Shown: in pieces, positions 45,801 through 56,858 of the stretch | How the letters are laid out: each line of letters begins with the position of its first letter | How positions within the stretch are numbered: position 1 is the first letter of the stretch | From: Lytechinus pictus | Taxonomy: Eukaryota > Echinodermata > Echinoidea > Temnopleuroida > Toxopneustidae | NCBI RefSeq assembly: GCF_037042905.1 | Contig: NC_087257.1 | Coordinates: forward strand, 21,677,001 to 21,741,000 | DNA: 64,000 nt | Direction of reading: 5' to 3' | The notes under the pieces: model-generated | What the model was told of the DNA's origin: nothing | Database searches by the model: none | Seen by the model: the letters and a program-made list of their open reading frames with translations, nothing else | Made by a program: the position numbers and the translations under genes

Positions 45801-46724
45801 ATTTGTATAAAAGGTAAAACAATTTTTGACAATGATCTTTTTAATAAAGGAATATTTAGCGTTGATCAAATCTTTGATAATGGCCACTTGAAGCCTGTGA
45901 CTTTTTTTCAAAATCTCGGTATTACCGCAAATCAACTTCTCCAAATAATAGATATTGTGCACGTTATACCAGCAAGCTGGAAAAATTTTAATAGTTTAAT
46001 AAAGTTTAAAAAAATTGATTTGGTAGACTTTGGGATAAGTATGAATATTGGAAAACAGGAAACAGCTTTTGAAGTAATTAAATCAAAAACAATTTATAAC
46101 TTGTTTATAACTAAGCTACAAGAGCTATACAAGTTAACGCTTAAGGATGGTCACAGTGATTTTGATTTTACTGATGTAGAAATTTGTAAATTGTTTGAAT
46201 ATATCAGGAGTACAACTCTTATAAGAAAACAAAGGGAATTTCAGTTTATGCTTTTACATGGAGCAATATATACAAAAGAGCATTTGATGAGATTTGGTTT
46301 CGTGGGAGATAATTATTGTTCGTTTGGTTGTACAAAAACTGAATCGTACTTTCATATACTCATGGATTGCATAAAAGTTAAACCTCTTTGGCAATTTTGT
46401 ATTGATCATTTTTGTTTAGCTGAATTAAGAACTTTGAATTGGAGGGAAATATTCTTAGGGTTACCTGGAAATTCTTGTAGAATTAAATGTGTCAATTCTG
46501 TTATTCTTTTTATTAAATATGCAATTTTTAATTCCAGAGCTGAAGGCCGGGTACCGTCATTTATTAAAATACACAAATATATAACGGGTTGTATAGAAGA
46601 AGAAAGACGCCTGGCAACGAAGTCAGGCAAGTTAAGTTTACATTTGCAGAAATGGGATGAACTGAAGGTGAAAAGGGATTTGAATGTGAACAGGTGGGAT
46701 GTGTCTAGTGTGGTGCGAGTGTGA
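42879..46724 (+). CDS. LINE ORF2: endonuclease-reverse transcriptase, 1281 aa
   Basis: The open frame follows an in-frame TAA at 42867. The APE-like endonuclease lies at about residues 22-260: LTLNVRGL (N28), QET (56-58), GGDFN (163-167), SRLDYW (225-230) and the PDHS motif (251-254). The reverse transcriptase lies at about 480-780: FRPITLLNVDYKILSKVLAK, VDFEKAFDSV (D620), RQGDPLSP and the catalytic YADD (720-723). A C-terminal zinc knuckle C-x3-C-x7-H-x4-C spans C1147, C1151, H1159 and C1164, matching the L1-type arrangement. It would nick target DNA and copy element RNA at the break. No stop or frameshift is visible. There is no ATG before the endonuclease domain (first Met near residue 98), so the coordinates mark the open frame, starting at TTG. 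Sequence style suggests the L1/Tx1 group. Confidence 0.92.
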   Translation: MVSFICIFFGIGCLGFNSRSYFTLLTLNVRGLRDRIKRKNIFEFCRDKGSNIVFLQETYSTVEVEEKWKSEWSGQLLFSHGTNHSKGVLVLISPNINMKIKNVSIGENGRYIIMKLEYQQSTFLLVNCYFPTRDKEKMQIEFLDELENCISKLYSSGDTIILGGDFNMIMNGDLDYMGPRKPIKNKFNEKFEDLLDRLFLVDIWRKKNPEKKQFTFRQKWPVVQSRLDYWFLSSTLQDSVNCCDILTSITPDHSGVLLQLRNFVNAPDFGNSYWKFNNSLCVDQEFVRMFKDKVVALKAEWIPKIKDKLLLWDFLKMKMRQFINTYTKEKAKVRKNEIKKIEKEIEELENKLLSQPLRNIIDDIDEKKSNLNKLYDYSRQGLKIRSRAVWFEEGEQKTQYFEQLLKSNKRKSVIKELYDDDDHIIKDRKEILKKIGTYYENLYSLSEAIVNENSLFLKDIPQLSKESCNICEGRISIHECLNVLKEMKYNKSPGNDGFTVEFYYTFWNLLGGLLVDVLNETYERGKLTTSQKQGVITLLEKKDKDPLYVQNFRPITLLNVDYKILSKVLAKRLKGILNEIIHNDQVGYVKDRNIGDGVRLIDDMLYQSNFKNIGYLITVDFEKAFDSVSHDFLFKILKLFGFGHSFCSWVRVLYSDITSSVMNGGFSSGYFNIKRGVRQGDPLSPYLFLLCIEILALAIRKDRQVEGIQFQNREIKQILYADDISLFVKNTHSLDRLQYLFEEFEKISGLKINKGKTNILWMGRDNDRPQTQLFGNFVQHIKILGVYFSLNVIIKEDMNYKEILSKIKRLLGWWKQRDLTLMGKIHLLKTYALSRLNFVSSLIVVPQWLYAEVEKITFEFLWSGKDRIKRIIMYQDYSQGGLKMMNFKLFVKSQRLMWLKRLIYGERDAGWKLYFDFCFRSVGGRFLFLCDFDTSKLNIKMPPFYSEMMKAWQDLRRFRYSEEEVNPIIFNNQHICIKGKTIFDNDLFNKGIFSVDQIFDNGHLKPVTFFQNLGITANQLLQIIDIVHVIPASWKNFNSLIKFKKIDLVDFGISMNIGKQETAFEVIKSKTIYNLFITKLQELYKLTLKDGHSDFDFTDVEICKLFEYIRSTTLIRKQREFQFMLLHGAIYTKEHLMRFGFVGDNYCSFGCTKTESYFHILMDCIKVKPLWQFCIDHFCLAELRTLNWREIFLGLPGNSCRIKCVNSVILFIKYAIFNSRAEGRVPSFIKIHKYITGCIEEERRLATKSGKLSLHLQKWDELKVKRDLNVNRWDVSSVVRV

Positions 46725-47319
46725 ATCCTGGTGTGTATGTTGATGTTTTTTTTTTTTTTTTTTTTCTTTTTACTAGTTTTTTTTCAATTTCCCCTTCTCT
46801 TGTATCAATATGATTTGCAGGTGTTTTTTTTCTTTCTGTATCCTATTGCGCCAAAATGTTAAACGTTCATTATGCAGATTTGTATATATTATGTTTGTTT
46901 ACGTATGCGTGGTATGTGCATGTGTGTATGGGTGTTAAGGTGGGTGTGTATGTGTGTATAATTATGTAAAGTTATGTTGAAGCTTGATTTAAAATGGGAT
47001 GCAATGATAATACATTTAGGTTGATTTCTGTTTTCCTGCAAATCATTTATATAGCCATTTAACATTAATTATTATTGAAATACATAGAGGGTTGGGGACT
47101 CAGTTGAGTTATTTTTTTTTTCAGATATAAAAGTATAATTTTAAGGAGTTTCATTCCGTCCTTATTTGCTTCAGTTCTTGGTAAATATATATGTACTTTT
47201 TTGCATATCCTTGTTGATATGAAATGAAGATTTGTATTTTGTTTTGTATTCATCTGCAGTTTATGTAATTCATTTGAATGAAATCCTTAATAAAAACATA
47301 TTGAAAAAAAAAAAAAAAA
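46725..47319 (+). other. LINE 3' untranslated region and poly(A) tail
   Basis: It contains a T-run (46748-46766), GT-rich DNA (46890-46965), AATAAA at 47289 and a terminal A16 at 47304-47319. The abrupt change after the A-run marks the element's 3' end. Confidence 0.8.
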
Positions 47320-47578
47320 GTGTGGGGGTAATAGGGAGGTAATCTGCGTTGGAAATGTTATTTAGAGTATATACGTCCTTTTTAAATGCCACGATAAATT
47401 GCTCATGAATAAAACCCATGTTAAAGTTGGTCTTCGAGCGGGCGCTGCCTAACAAAATAATATAAAGCTTATCTGTGATCATGATAATCAGCATAGCGCC
47501 TGCATAAAATGACTCGGTAAGAACCCATGACCTTCCCGTTCATGAGGCGGGGTCTCTACCACTGAGCCACCATTTTAT
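47320..47578 (-). mobile_element. tRNA(Met)-derived SINE
   Basis: On the minus strand the head (about 47578-47510) reads TGGCTCAGTGGTAGAGAC (A-box region). An anticodon loop CTCATGA follows, with CAT anticodon and mostly paired stem, then GGTCATGGGTTCTTACC in place of a canonical B box. The body runs toward the LINE poly(A). The degenerate B box and missing acceptor pairing argue against a functional tRNA. Confidence 0.55.
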
Positions 47579-48317
47579 GATGTCGCAGGGAGCAGCACCC
47601 AATAATGCCATACAATATTGATACCACAGGTTGCCATTTCTTAATGCATCATGAAATCTGAAAGTATTTTTACCATAAGGCTGGTGTGAAATTATATGTG
47701 TAGTATGATAAAGGAATGCAATAAGCATAAAAGGTGTATTTGATGTCAGTTTTCGGCAAAAATTGCATTTCATGAAATTCCATTATCATATCAAAATTAT
47801 TGGCGCAAAATAAACTGAAATCCAAATCCAAGTTAGAAGTAGCATTTTTTATTAAGATCATTTGCATTGGAATAGGAATTTGAACTAGGCAATAGCCCAA
47901 AGAGAAATCCCAGCAAACCTCATTTTAGGGAACAATATAGACTCTCAAGCTAGAGTGCTCTGTTTGAATAGGAGAACATGTGTGAATGTTAAGCTATTAC
48001 CTTGTTCAATAAGCTGTGTAGTATGTTGTGTTAGCTTGTGACTGGGCAGAGCAACTTTGACACTGGTCAAGTCAGGACCTATGTGCTGAGTGAGTTAGAA
48101 TATTTGATTTTATAATTTTAAATTCCAAATAGGGAAAATTGTTTTTTTAATGTAAAATAGAGAATATTCACTAATTGAGTGAATCATCTCTATATTATAT
48201 CATTTATGCAAATGATGAGAATGAATTGTTTGAATTGTCATATGAGATATAACTCCAGCATATCTGTATAAACAGAATAGCACCTGACTCTAGACAGTGC
48301 AAAAAGTGTGTATAATT
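47579..48317. other. Non-coding stretch
   Basis: No gene or repeat is recognised. AT-rich DNA with a few short ORFs. Confidence 0.4.
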
Positions 48318-48552
48318 ATGTACACAGTTAAAACGCTGTTTAAGATTTTATACAACGCTGTTTACTATATGAACCTTACCAGTATTTGTCTATTTGTTTA
48401 ACCGTTTGAACAGTCATGTTTAATTTATTGAAGATTAGGTATTAAAGATTAAACTTTGTTGCTTAAGATTTAAACACTTGTTAAAACTGTTTAAACAATA
48501 ACTATAAGGTTCATATAGTAAACAGCGTTGTATAATTTTTTTTACTGTGTAG
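48318..48552. mobile_element. Foldback MITE with AACGCTGTTTACTATATGAA arms
   Basis: The left arm 48318-48380 contains CAACGCTGTTTACTATATGA and AACCTTA. The right arm 48496-48552 contains the complement (TCATATAGTAAACAGCGTTG). Tips are ACACAGT / ACTGTGT. The loop of about 115 bases is AT-rich. No ORF. Confidence 0.8.
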
Positions 48553-48707
48553 ATCAGACACACATTGTGTTGTAACATCGTGGCTTTATTCATGAAATAT
48601 TCTTAAATCTATGTATAAACGATGGTTGAATAGTGTTAGAATAAAAGGAAAAGAAAGATTGATGATATAGCACTAATGAGCATTCAACTACATAGCGTCA
48701 TGAATTT

Positions 48708-49296
48708 AAAGGAGAATGAAACCCTTGAAACCAGCTGAATCCATATCAAAGAGAAAAATCAAAGAAACATATTGTTGAAAGTTTGAGGAAGATTGAATGA
48801 ATAATAAGAAAGTTATGAGCATTTAAATATTGAGATCACTAGTGCCATGTAGATCCTCCCATCGGCAATGCGACCAAGATCTGTGATATCACACACGTAC
48901 AACTCCCTCATTACTCTAGTACTTATTTCACTTATATTCTCACTTTTATAGAGTCTATCACAAGGTGAGGTGTTCTCTTTATGAGATGACAAGTACAGAG
49001 GTTTCACAACATTATACCATTGATGAATCGTTTGTCATATGATTAGAATAAGCAAAAAGAGATGTTTTGGAGTATATTTTCAGTGTCCAAATGGGAGAGT
49101 TGTACGTGTGTGACATCACAGATCTTGGTCGCATTGCCAATGGGAGGATCTCCATAGCATTAGTGATCTCGACATTCAAATGCTCATAACTCTTTTATTG
49201 CTAGTCCTATTTTACTCAAAGTTTTGTTGATCTTATTCTTTGATTTTTCTGCTTTCACAAAAGCTGACTTGCTCCAAGAGTTTCATTCTCCTTTAA
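48708..49296. mobile_element. Foldback element with ~200-bp arms, AAAGGAGAATGAAAC tips
   Basis: TAAAGGAGAATGAAAC at 48708 is inverted as GTTTCATTCTCCTTTA at 49281-49296. The arms share GTGTGTGACATCACAG / CTGTGATATCACACAC and AGATCTTGGTCGCATTGCC-type segments, giving about 200 bp each with moderate divergence. The ~190-bp centre has no ORF. Confidence 0.8.
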
Positions 49297-49833
49297 CATT
49301 GATGTAAATTGGATGATGTGGTCTCTTGTAAACACCTGTGTTTTAAGGGGGCGAACTGACCCCCCAACAATGCGTGTATAGTGTGTGTTGTAAATAGCTA
49401 GTCTTAAAATGTACTTTTTGAAATATCTGATATTGATATAGAGAAAAATTGGCCTATAAATCTTATTTTCCAGCTTATATTAAACAACTAAAATGTTTTT
49501 GAAAGAAAAATGGCTTTTTCATTTGACTTGGTAACAGAATTATTGCTGCATGAATTAATGATTGAGTATAGTGTATTATGAATTAAGTATAGGCTTATAA
49601 TAAGACGTCACTGCTCGGAATGTTGCATCATGGGTTTAAATAGTAACATGGCCAGATTTGAGTAGTTGAGGACTTGAGGTGGGGCTATTAGGCCTGGCTG
49701 CTGGTTCGTTGGCCCTTTAAGGATTGCACGATTAACATGATTAATGTATGCACATTGGAGCACCGCTATTTCAAGTTGAAGATACACGAGGTGGCGAGTT
49801 CGGTGTAGAAAGATTAGAAAGCGGCTTTCTTGC
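49297..49833. other. Non-coding stretch
   Basis: Nothing recognisable beyond AT-rich DNA. Confidence 0.4.
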
Positions 49834-49939
49834 TACAGTCGCACCAGAGAAACCGACCCCAAACCGACCGATGATGTTGCATTGGTAGTAAGGTAATAAA
49901 TTGGATCGGTCTGGAATCGGTGACGTTGGTGTCACTGTA
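49834..49939. mobile_element. Short MITE with TACAGT tips
   Basis: The left end TACAGTCGCACCAGAGAAAC is imperfectly inverted at the right as GTGACGTTGGTGTCACTGTA. Pairing continues with CCGACC / GGTCGG-like motifs. TA at each end would fit a Tc1/mariner-type duplication. Confidence 0.5.
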
Positions 49940-50879
49940 TCATCAGAGAGTAGCGATTGAAGCCTACTCCCAGGGTAGCGGCAGTATGATATTTACTATC
50001 CCTGATACGAGTTTAGTTTGTCTATTTGCTCAGATGGTGCTCGAACATGTTTATAGTTTCGCCTTCTACTCACCGATATGCTTCAAACCAAACGACCTTT
50101 ACCAAGAGTGTTGGTATAGGAGGGGAAAGGGGCACACCTTGCACCCCTCTCTTTAATTCCTTTGGGTATTTCTTAGAAATATCCTATCGGTCATTTCGCA
50201 CTACATTCTAATGAAGCTTAAAATGAAAGAGTCCTTAGAACAGTTGTAGATCATTCACACTTTATCTATTTTGTCAACTTTATGATTTGCTGAGATTTAC
50301 GTCTCCCCTTCTCAAGAATATTATGAATGTACCCCTGGTAAAATGGCCTGATGTAACCAAGAAACATCCTCCATCTTATACCTCAATTAATCAAAGAAGT
50401 AGCTATAAAAAGCTCCCCAAGAACCCTTGTGCAGTGGCAGTGAACTGTTTTCAAATATAAGGTATAATGAGCTAGAATTATTTTGAAAAAAGATGGGAAA
50501 TACAAACTTTCCTAAATCAGGACCGCAAATTAATTGCTTCTTTCAACTTGCTTGGTACCTTAAGGATAGATTGCATTTTTAGTTCGAACATTAAAATTAC
50601 TGCACGCATTGCACAAACCCATATATATATATTTTTTTTAATGACAGCCTTCCCATTTATGGTTCATTTATGGTTCTCAGTGTTTCTTTAAAAAGTGGAA
50701 TATTTTACTTCTTGTCCCAATCTACACATGCCATTCCCTTTATATACCGCGAACATAATGTGTTATAATCTGCCAATTTGGTTGAAATTAGTTTATTTTA
50801 GCGTATACGTAATAATAATGATAGCGGTAAGTTTACCCAGGGTAGCCACTTCAGTTCCGAAAACTGTTTTCCCGGGCCC
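49940..50879. other. Non-coding stretch
   Basis: No gene supported. Short overlapping plus-strand ORFs near 49920-50211 show no family resemblance. Confidence 0.4.
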
Positions 50880-51092
50880 TGCTATTATTACCCTGGCTTT
50901 AGCTGGGCTGCCTAGGCGCTCAAGCATTCAATGAATTAATCCTGCCGGGTCCCATTCACCTCACCTGGGTCGAGTGCAGCACAGTGTGGATAAATTTCTT
51001 GCTGAAGGAAAACACGCCATGGCTAGGATTCGAACCCACGACCTTCTGTTTGAAAGGCGAGAGCCAGAACCACTAGACCACGACGCGCCCAA
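50880..51092 (-). mobile_element. tRNA(Glu)-like SINE, full head and body
   Basis: Read on the minus strand the head begins GGGCGCGTCGTGGTCTAGTG (A box) and contains GTGGGTTCGAATCC (B box). The anticodon-loop position reads CTTTCAA, giving TTC (Glu). The body then reads CCTTCAGCAAGAAATTTATC, GTGCTGCACTCGACCCAGG and GGTGAATGGGACCC. The end is an AATAATA repeat at about 50880-50890. The body recurs without head at 8781-8938. Echinoderm SINEs with tRNA-Glu-like heads are known, but this one was not matched to a named family. Confidence 0.78.
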
Positions 51093-51445
51093 AATAATAG
51101 GTTCACATCTACAGTAGATCGCACCCATACTTTCTCTAAGAATGCACATCTTATCAGCATTTTTTCAAATAAATCGATTAAAGGTCACGCGTTTACACCT
51201 TCATTGAACAATAAGTGATCCAAAGCACCAACTAGGATAGATTCGCATATTTCTTAGTGTAAACGCTGCAATAGATTTATTCAAAATTGACTTTTTATCT
51301 TGCTCAGTCCGTTCGCCGCGTTTACACATAGCAGAATTCCAGACTTCTGGCTTGGGTTTACACTTTTATGCAGCATACTATAGATGTCATTCAAAGCCTA
51401 CTTTGATATTTCCTATTTTCCCCCAAACCATAACTTGTACCGTCA
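51093..51445. other. Non-coding stretch with GTTTACAC motifs
   Basis: GCGTTTACACCTT, AGTGTAAACGC, GCGTTTACACATAG and GGTTTACACTT occur within 51188-51375 in both orientations, suggesting a decayed palindromic MITE. No gene. Confidence 0.4.
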
Positions 51446-51675
51446 CAGTGGCGTATCTAGCTTTTTGCTTAGAGGGGGTTTGACCCGATAACGACGTAAT
51501 CCGTCGCCCCCCCCCCCCCCTCCCTGTAGACCCGCCACTGTTTTGCTTGCGCGACTCTCGTAAACAGGGAACAGGTGTTGGGAGTTTGATCCATACTCCC
51601 TTTTAAAAATTATTTTTAGGGAGCCTGAGTCGGGGGTTTAATCCCCTACCCCCCCCCCCTCCTCATCCGCCACTG
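51446..51675. mobile_element. hAT-like MITE with CAGTGGCG tips
   Basis: The left tip CAGTGGCGTATCTAG and right tip CATCCGCCACTG are hAT-like. An internal CCGCCACTG at 51532-51540 and C-runs (about 51507-51522 and 51648-51659) suggest a nested or partly duplicated copy. CGTCA precedes the left tip and follows the right tip. Confidence 0.6.
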
Positions 51676-54600
51676 CGTCAACAGGGTCGAATGTGTTATA
51701 CAAAGAGGAATTTTAAACGTCTTTGCATACAATAGACCCCATACATGCACCGCCTCCTCAAAATCAATCGAGCGCTCGACCGCGAACGTGTTTAGAATAT
51801 CACCTCCTCGGATAGCCTGTCACATTGTGAATAAATCAGGAGTATGTCTCACAGAATCTTTGTAACCGACGATCATTTTGACGCCTAGGCATAGTAATTA
51901 ATAATAGGAGTATCAGGTGTGCATTGCGCTCTTCACCCCACTGAGTCTAAAACAGCGTAACCATACAACCTGTGACCGAAATGCCATGTAATTGAAGTTT
52001 CTTTTAAACGGATACAAGCTACCGTATATATATAAACTCAATATCCTACACAGTTTAGTTAAATAATGAATTGCAAGTTTCAAGCTACTTGATATCATAC
52101 TTGACATTCTACAATTTGATTTGCTAAGACATGTAAAGTGCAAAAATGTCACTAATCTCTTGCATAAGTTATTAACAAATTTTGCTTGCAGTCTTTGCTA
52201 ACGCACGTGATAAAATGTAGGCATTTAAACGCCTGTATAAATTATGAACAAAGGAAATAACTGCATATCGCTATATAATTATGTGCAGGGGGTCCATTGT
52301 ATAAATTGTTTGTATTGTTACTTTGGACTCCCTATGGTAATTAATCCCGGGATTCTTGTTCTTGTTAAGTATGCATTTTCAATGGATGGCAACCATGGTT
52401 ACTGTTATTGGCAAGGTTCTGTTACAGTTCGTATGAATATGATTTAATCGTGTTTTTATGTAGTCTGCTAATAGTTTTTTTTCATTAAATCAGACCCTAA
52501 ATTGTTTCAATGTTGTGACGTGGTTCATGATTCTGATAAACCAACTCCAACAAAGCTTCATTGGAAACGTAATTCAACCGGGGGTAGGAGATACCTTCTG
52601 AAAATGATTAACTGATTACAAGTACCTATCAATCAGTTAATTAATTATTTTTTTCGGGGGTTGTTATTTCGGGGGATTATTATCTTCAATCTTCAGTGCA
52701 AGCTTAAACCAGGTAAATAGGCCTACTATAGAAAAAGTAAAGAAAGCCGCTTTCTCTTTTCCCCCTTTAATTTGTTTTATTACTGCATGAATGCATGAAC
52801 TATACAATCTAGAGAAAGTCAATCATTTTTATTGTAACCTGATACTGGCCAGGCCTATATTGATAGTATTGTTGACCTTCCTTTATAATACACTCTCTGG
52901 TAAAGACATTGTCGACAGATGGCCTCATGCATGTAACGGCACAGTCACACTCACAGAATGGAACACTACCGATCACAGTCATTACGTTATACTCCTGACA
53001 ATGTATAGCATCGGTCGGTTTGGTCCCTTGTATCGTTGTGACTGCGGTTTTATGTACCATCATGCCCGGTAGAGGGTAATCGACATTGAAACATTGACAT
53101 GCGCGTTGCTTATGGGTTGTGGCAACTGTATTGTAAGGGGTGTATTATGTAGCAAAGGTGATTTAATATGAATTTAAATAGGTTCAACGTTAACCTTTCA
53201 ATGATGACTGGCAGAGAAAGAGATAACACATTAGTTTAAGGAGTTGTAATGGAATTGGTCTATATGGGATCGGTCAAGTGTGTGGGCTCCCGGAGCAGTG
53301 GAAGGGCAAAGAGGAGTACAGTCGGGGTTGGTGACATGTGGCTCCATTTTTGCCCCAAAATGTGTGTATGGCTTCGACTTTTACGAATAATGTCCCGATT
53401 ATTGATTTCCATATAGCAATACACTATTTCGAACAAAATATGGATTTTCTTGTTTTTATACTGTGGGCTTTTTCTCTTACAGCGTGAGAATTATATTCAC
53501 TCAAAAAAATAAAATGGTAAACCACCCTTTAAAAGGGCCGAGGAGTTGAGAGCGTTTTAAGGATGGAAAACTCACTCTTCGACCCTTTTATACAATTTTC
53601 CATCCTTTTCGCACTTTGTGTTTTCAGAGTATACCCTATCTTGGATCCTACTTTTTCCCCTCTGATCAGAGCTACATACATACGTGCATGTGCTGTCATA
53701 TTGAAATACCAAAGGATTTTTAAAAAGGACCCTGTCATGTACAAAGTGATAAATAACTCGACTGTCGCAAATTTGATGCAATATGGCATTAAAACCAATT
53801 AAAAGAGCTCCTACTGTCATTTATCGAAGGTTAATTGTGGAGCGGTAATAAAGACAGGAGGAAGCGGTTCGAAGGGTAAAGCTCAGTTGTGTGCTAGTGC
53901 TTTACGATATAATTTTCTAATTACTTATATTACTTACGTATTTTGTTCCTGATTGAAGAGAATTAGTTATTAGTCAAGGGCTCAAGTGGAATAAGCCCCC
54001 CAAAATTGAGGGAGACAAGCATCACGTACGGGGCAAACATCTTGAAGCCAACTATGCGATGGAGCAAAAATTTTAAATCTTTTTTATAAAAAAATAATTT
54101 GTGATAGAATTTCATATCATATTCAGAAAACATCATATTCGACTATTTTTCTCTATTTTTCCTTCTGTTTGTATTTTTTCTTGGTCGTTATTTGTTGGGT
54201 GAGGTGGAGGGGGAACATGGCCCCCAAGTTTCTACATCTTTACGCCGGTGGGGGGGGGGGGGCTGATTTTCTTGGCAGTGAATCTGTTTTGAAATAAAAA
54301 TGAAAAAACTGATTAATAACTGAACTTAATTCAGGTTCTTAACACAAATCTCCAATGATATCTCTTTTTTTCGCGAACCAAGATGCAAATACCCCCATTA
54401 GATAAATGTACCCTGGAGTTTGATTCATAGAAGATAAGAATAAAAAGACGTGATTTGACGTTTCATTGCATAAAAATAGCCTCTTCGACCCGTATTCCAT
54501 CATTTCTAATGGTCCGTAAAATATTTTTTGACACTGATCGAAATATTCTCTCTAGCTTTTGGCCATATCTGTGAGAAGTAATCCATTTCTGAACCCATAA

Positions 54601-55849
54601 ATACTTTTGGACGATTAGGGCAAAAAGGTTAGTTAACACTGTCAGCTTTTCCCCTTCGTGTAGATAATGGCTACACGAGTCTGCCCGCTTGCGATTGCAT
54701 CCACTATTTACTGTATGATTTATCTACACATGGTAATGGACGCTGAAAAGGGGACAAGCTCTACATTGTGCACAGAAAATGTGTAATTATAGATTATGTG
54801 AAAGTATTGACGATCTATTGTGCGATGAGGTTGAGTAGAGAGAGGAAAAGCGTGACAGAAACTCTTTTAAATCTTGTCAGTCTAATACGTTAACAACAAA
54901 TAGCGGGAAAATATGAATTTCATACTGAATATTGATATGTTCCAAGTGGATGGGAGAAAAGATGCCTAAATAACTGCAAAAAGATTTAATTAAGTGGTGA
55001 TCATTTTAATCGGGTCAGAAGAGAACGTCGCTGCTGAAGGTGGTTTCACAGTCGTGCGAAAATATAGTGTTCATGATTTTGTTCAGGCGCGGTTCCAGGA
55101 TTTTTTTCAAGGGGTTTCATTTTGTTCCAATCACTTCACAAAGAAATTTACGATGACAATTATTATCGTTTTGTCAAAGTTTCTTTGTATTACTTCTGAT
55201 GGTGAGGGGGTCATAATTTATTTGAGGGGACGCACCATAGAGAGAAGATTTATGGGAAAAAAGGGTATTGGAAAGAATCCCACCCATCCTTTTTCACTTT
55301 ACAGCCACCATCACCACTGGTGCCACAACTTATTCGCAGTCGCACGAATTGGCCCAAAGATTTTCTTTGTTGTAACAACGATCAAAATTATTGCCGTCAA
55401 AAAATGATAAAAATACATACGAAGGCATTTCGACCGTACATACTACAGCCTAAACACTTCCCTACAGATTTCAGATATTGAAAAAAAATAGAAACATGAA
55501 GAAAAATGATAATAGAATAGACGTCTGTCGGCGTCGTAAAGGGCATCGATTTTAGTCTCGCTTCCAACGATAAATTGGAAAGGGAAGTGTATCCATGGGA
55601 GTACGATGGACACAGGCACAGTTGATCTGGATATATTTTCATTTTTTATAATTTAGGGTGTTAATTTTTCTCAATATTATTGGTCATTAGTTGAAATATT
55701 CCGGAATTTAGGGATATGTCCATGCCATGGTATAGTTAATTTTCATCGCACAGTTTCCACAGTTGTATATAGAACTTTGCCTTTGTTATATTCTTTTAAT
55801 AATTAATTTAAACATTTCACTACAACTATTTTAAATTAACTCTCTCTTT
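51676..55849. other. Long non-coding stretch
   Basis: No gene can be supported. A G-run of about 13 lies at 54249-54261. GGCGCGGTTCCAGGATTTTT at about 55087 looks like the tip of a hAT-like repeat, without a recognised partner. A 79-codon ORF with an ATG at 53563 (one hydrophobic stretch) and its antisense shadows have no family resemblance. Confidence 0.4.
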
Positions 55850-56019
55850 CAGGGGCTGCGGAACGGTTTTCAAAGTGGGGGGGGGGGGGGCTGACCATGC
55901 AAAAAATCACAATCATATGGTAATTTTTACGTTTTTTGTACACGGTTTTGGAAAAAAGTGGGGGGCTGAAGGCCCCCCCCCCCCAGCCCCCCCCCCCCCC
56001 CCCGCTTCAGCGGTCCCTG
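55850..56019. mobile_element. hAT-like MITE with G-run/C-run core
   Basis: CAGGGGCTGCGGAACGG on the left and CCGCTTCAGCGGTCCCTG on the right form imperfect inverted tips. A G-run (55877-55890) and two long C-runs (55973-55984 and 55988-56003) lie inside. The long C-runs would be difficult to sequence accurately. Confidence 0.6.
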
Positions 56020-56164
56020 TCTTTTGATCAAGTTCAAATTAAGTAAAATGTTATCTTTCCGCTTGGTACACATTGTGTAAATATTGCAGTATCCATTATT
56101 GATGCTGTACGCAAGCAAAAAGTTATTGATATACAGTATATATATATATTTCATTTTCTTTCAG

Positions 56165-56214
56165 ACTTTCGAGACCGTGATAAACCAGATTGGCATCGGA
56201 CAGCGAACATAAGG
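56165..56214 (+). CDS. Probable exon of ADAM-like gene (upstream exon)
   Basis: A strong acceptor (ATTTCATTTTCTTTCAG) precedes 56165 and a GTAGGT donor follows 56214. The 50-base exon starts with two bases of a split codon and continues FRDRDKPDWHRTANIR, ending in phase 0, compatible with the next strong exon at 60965. The content would suit the pro-domain/catalytic-domain boundary of an ADAM protein but is not diagnostic by itself. Confidence 0.5.
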
Positions 56215-56858
56215 GTAGGTCCGCAAAGAATTTCATAATCAAATTTAAGATTTTTACTAGAATCATTTTAAGATACATGTCTGTCCTTATTTCAGTTTGG
56301 CAACAATCAAAGCAATTAAAAAAAGATAAAAATACGTCTATTACTGAATGATGGAGTCATTAATGTTTTCTTCTTAATAACTTTATGATGTTACATGCCA
56401 GGACGTAGCCCATCACGTATCAAAAATAAATTCAACAAATTTATTCGTTTTAACGGCTCGTTATGATTGAATATTCTATACTTTCATATGAGCATATTTG
56501 AAATGATATTTTCTGATCATTACGATTCATAGATAAAACCATTTTCTGAGAAATATCACTGTATCGACTTGATATCAATAATGTAGGTGAGAAAAGCAAT
56601 CAGGGGGAATAATTGACCCAGTGTCTACTACATGTATGATGTTTATACTTTTTACAGTAGTACGTAAATCAAGTTTGACGGCCCATGCAACTTGAAGCAA
56701 ATGGGGTGGGGGAGGGTTCTGCAAGACAAAAAAAAAATGGCGAATCGACTTAAAAGTCCCTATCCTGAAGTTCAGTTCAACTTAATGGTCTAAATTTGTA
56801 GTAAACTCTGTGCTCAACTGGGAAGCCGATTTTTATTTTTTTATTTTATTTTTTACAG

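Larger units (their letters stand above)
38333..47319 (+). mobile_element. L1/Tx1-like LINE with two ORFs and poly(A) tail
   Basis: ORF1 (38333-39337) and ORF2 (ends 46724) lie on the same strand. They are followed by a ~580-bp 3' region with AATAAA at 47289-47294 and a 16-base A-run at 47304-47319. ORF2 holds the endonuclease, reverse transcriptase and C-terminal zinc knuckle of L1-type elements. The start given is that of ORF1; the 5' UTR boundary and target-site duplication were not found. The 3.5-kb gap between ORFs is far longer than is usual for L1-type elements. ORF1 is visibly richer in G/C than ORF2, so a chimera or nested element remains possible. Confidence 0.85.

Noticed and set aside
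47510-47578. Functional tRNA-Met gene
   Set aside because: Anticodon CAT and A-box region are good, but the T-loop lacks the canonical TTCGA and the acceptor stem is not conserved.
53563-53802. 79-codon ORF with ATG
   Set aside because: The antisense strand is also open in two frames, and there is no family resemblance, splice context or promoter evidence.
54994-55407. 137-codon ORF as a gene
   Set aside because: It covers a segment that looks repeat-derived (a GGCGCGGTTCCAGGATTTTT tip-like piece) and has no domain resemblance or flanking splice sites.
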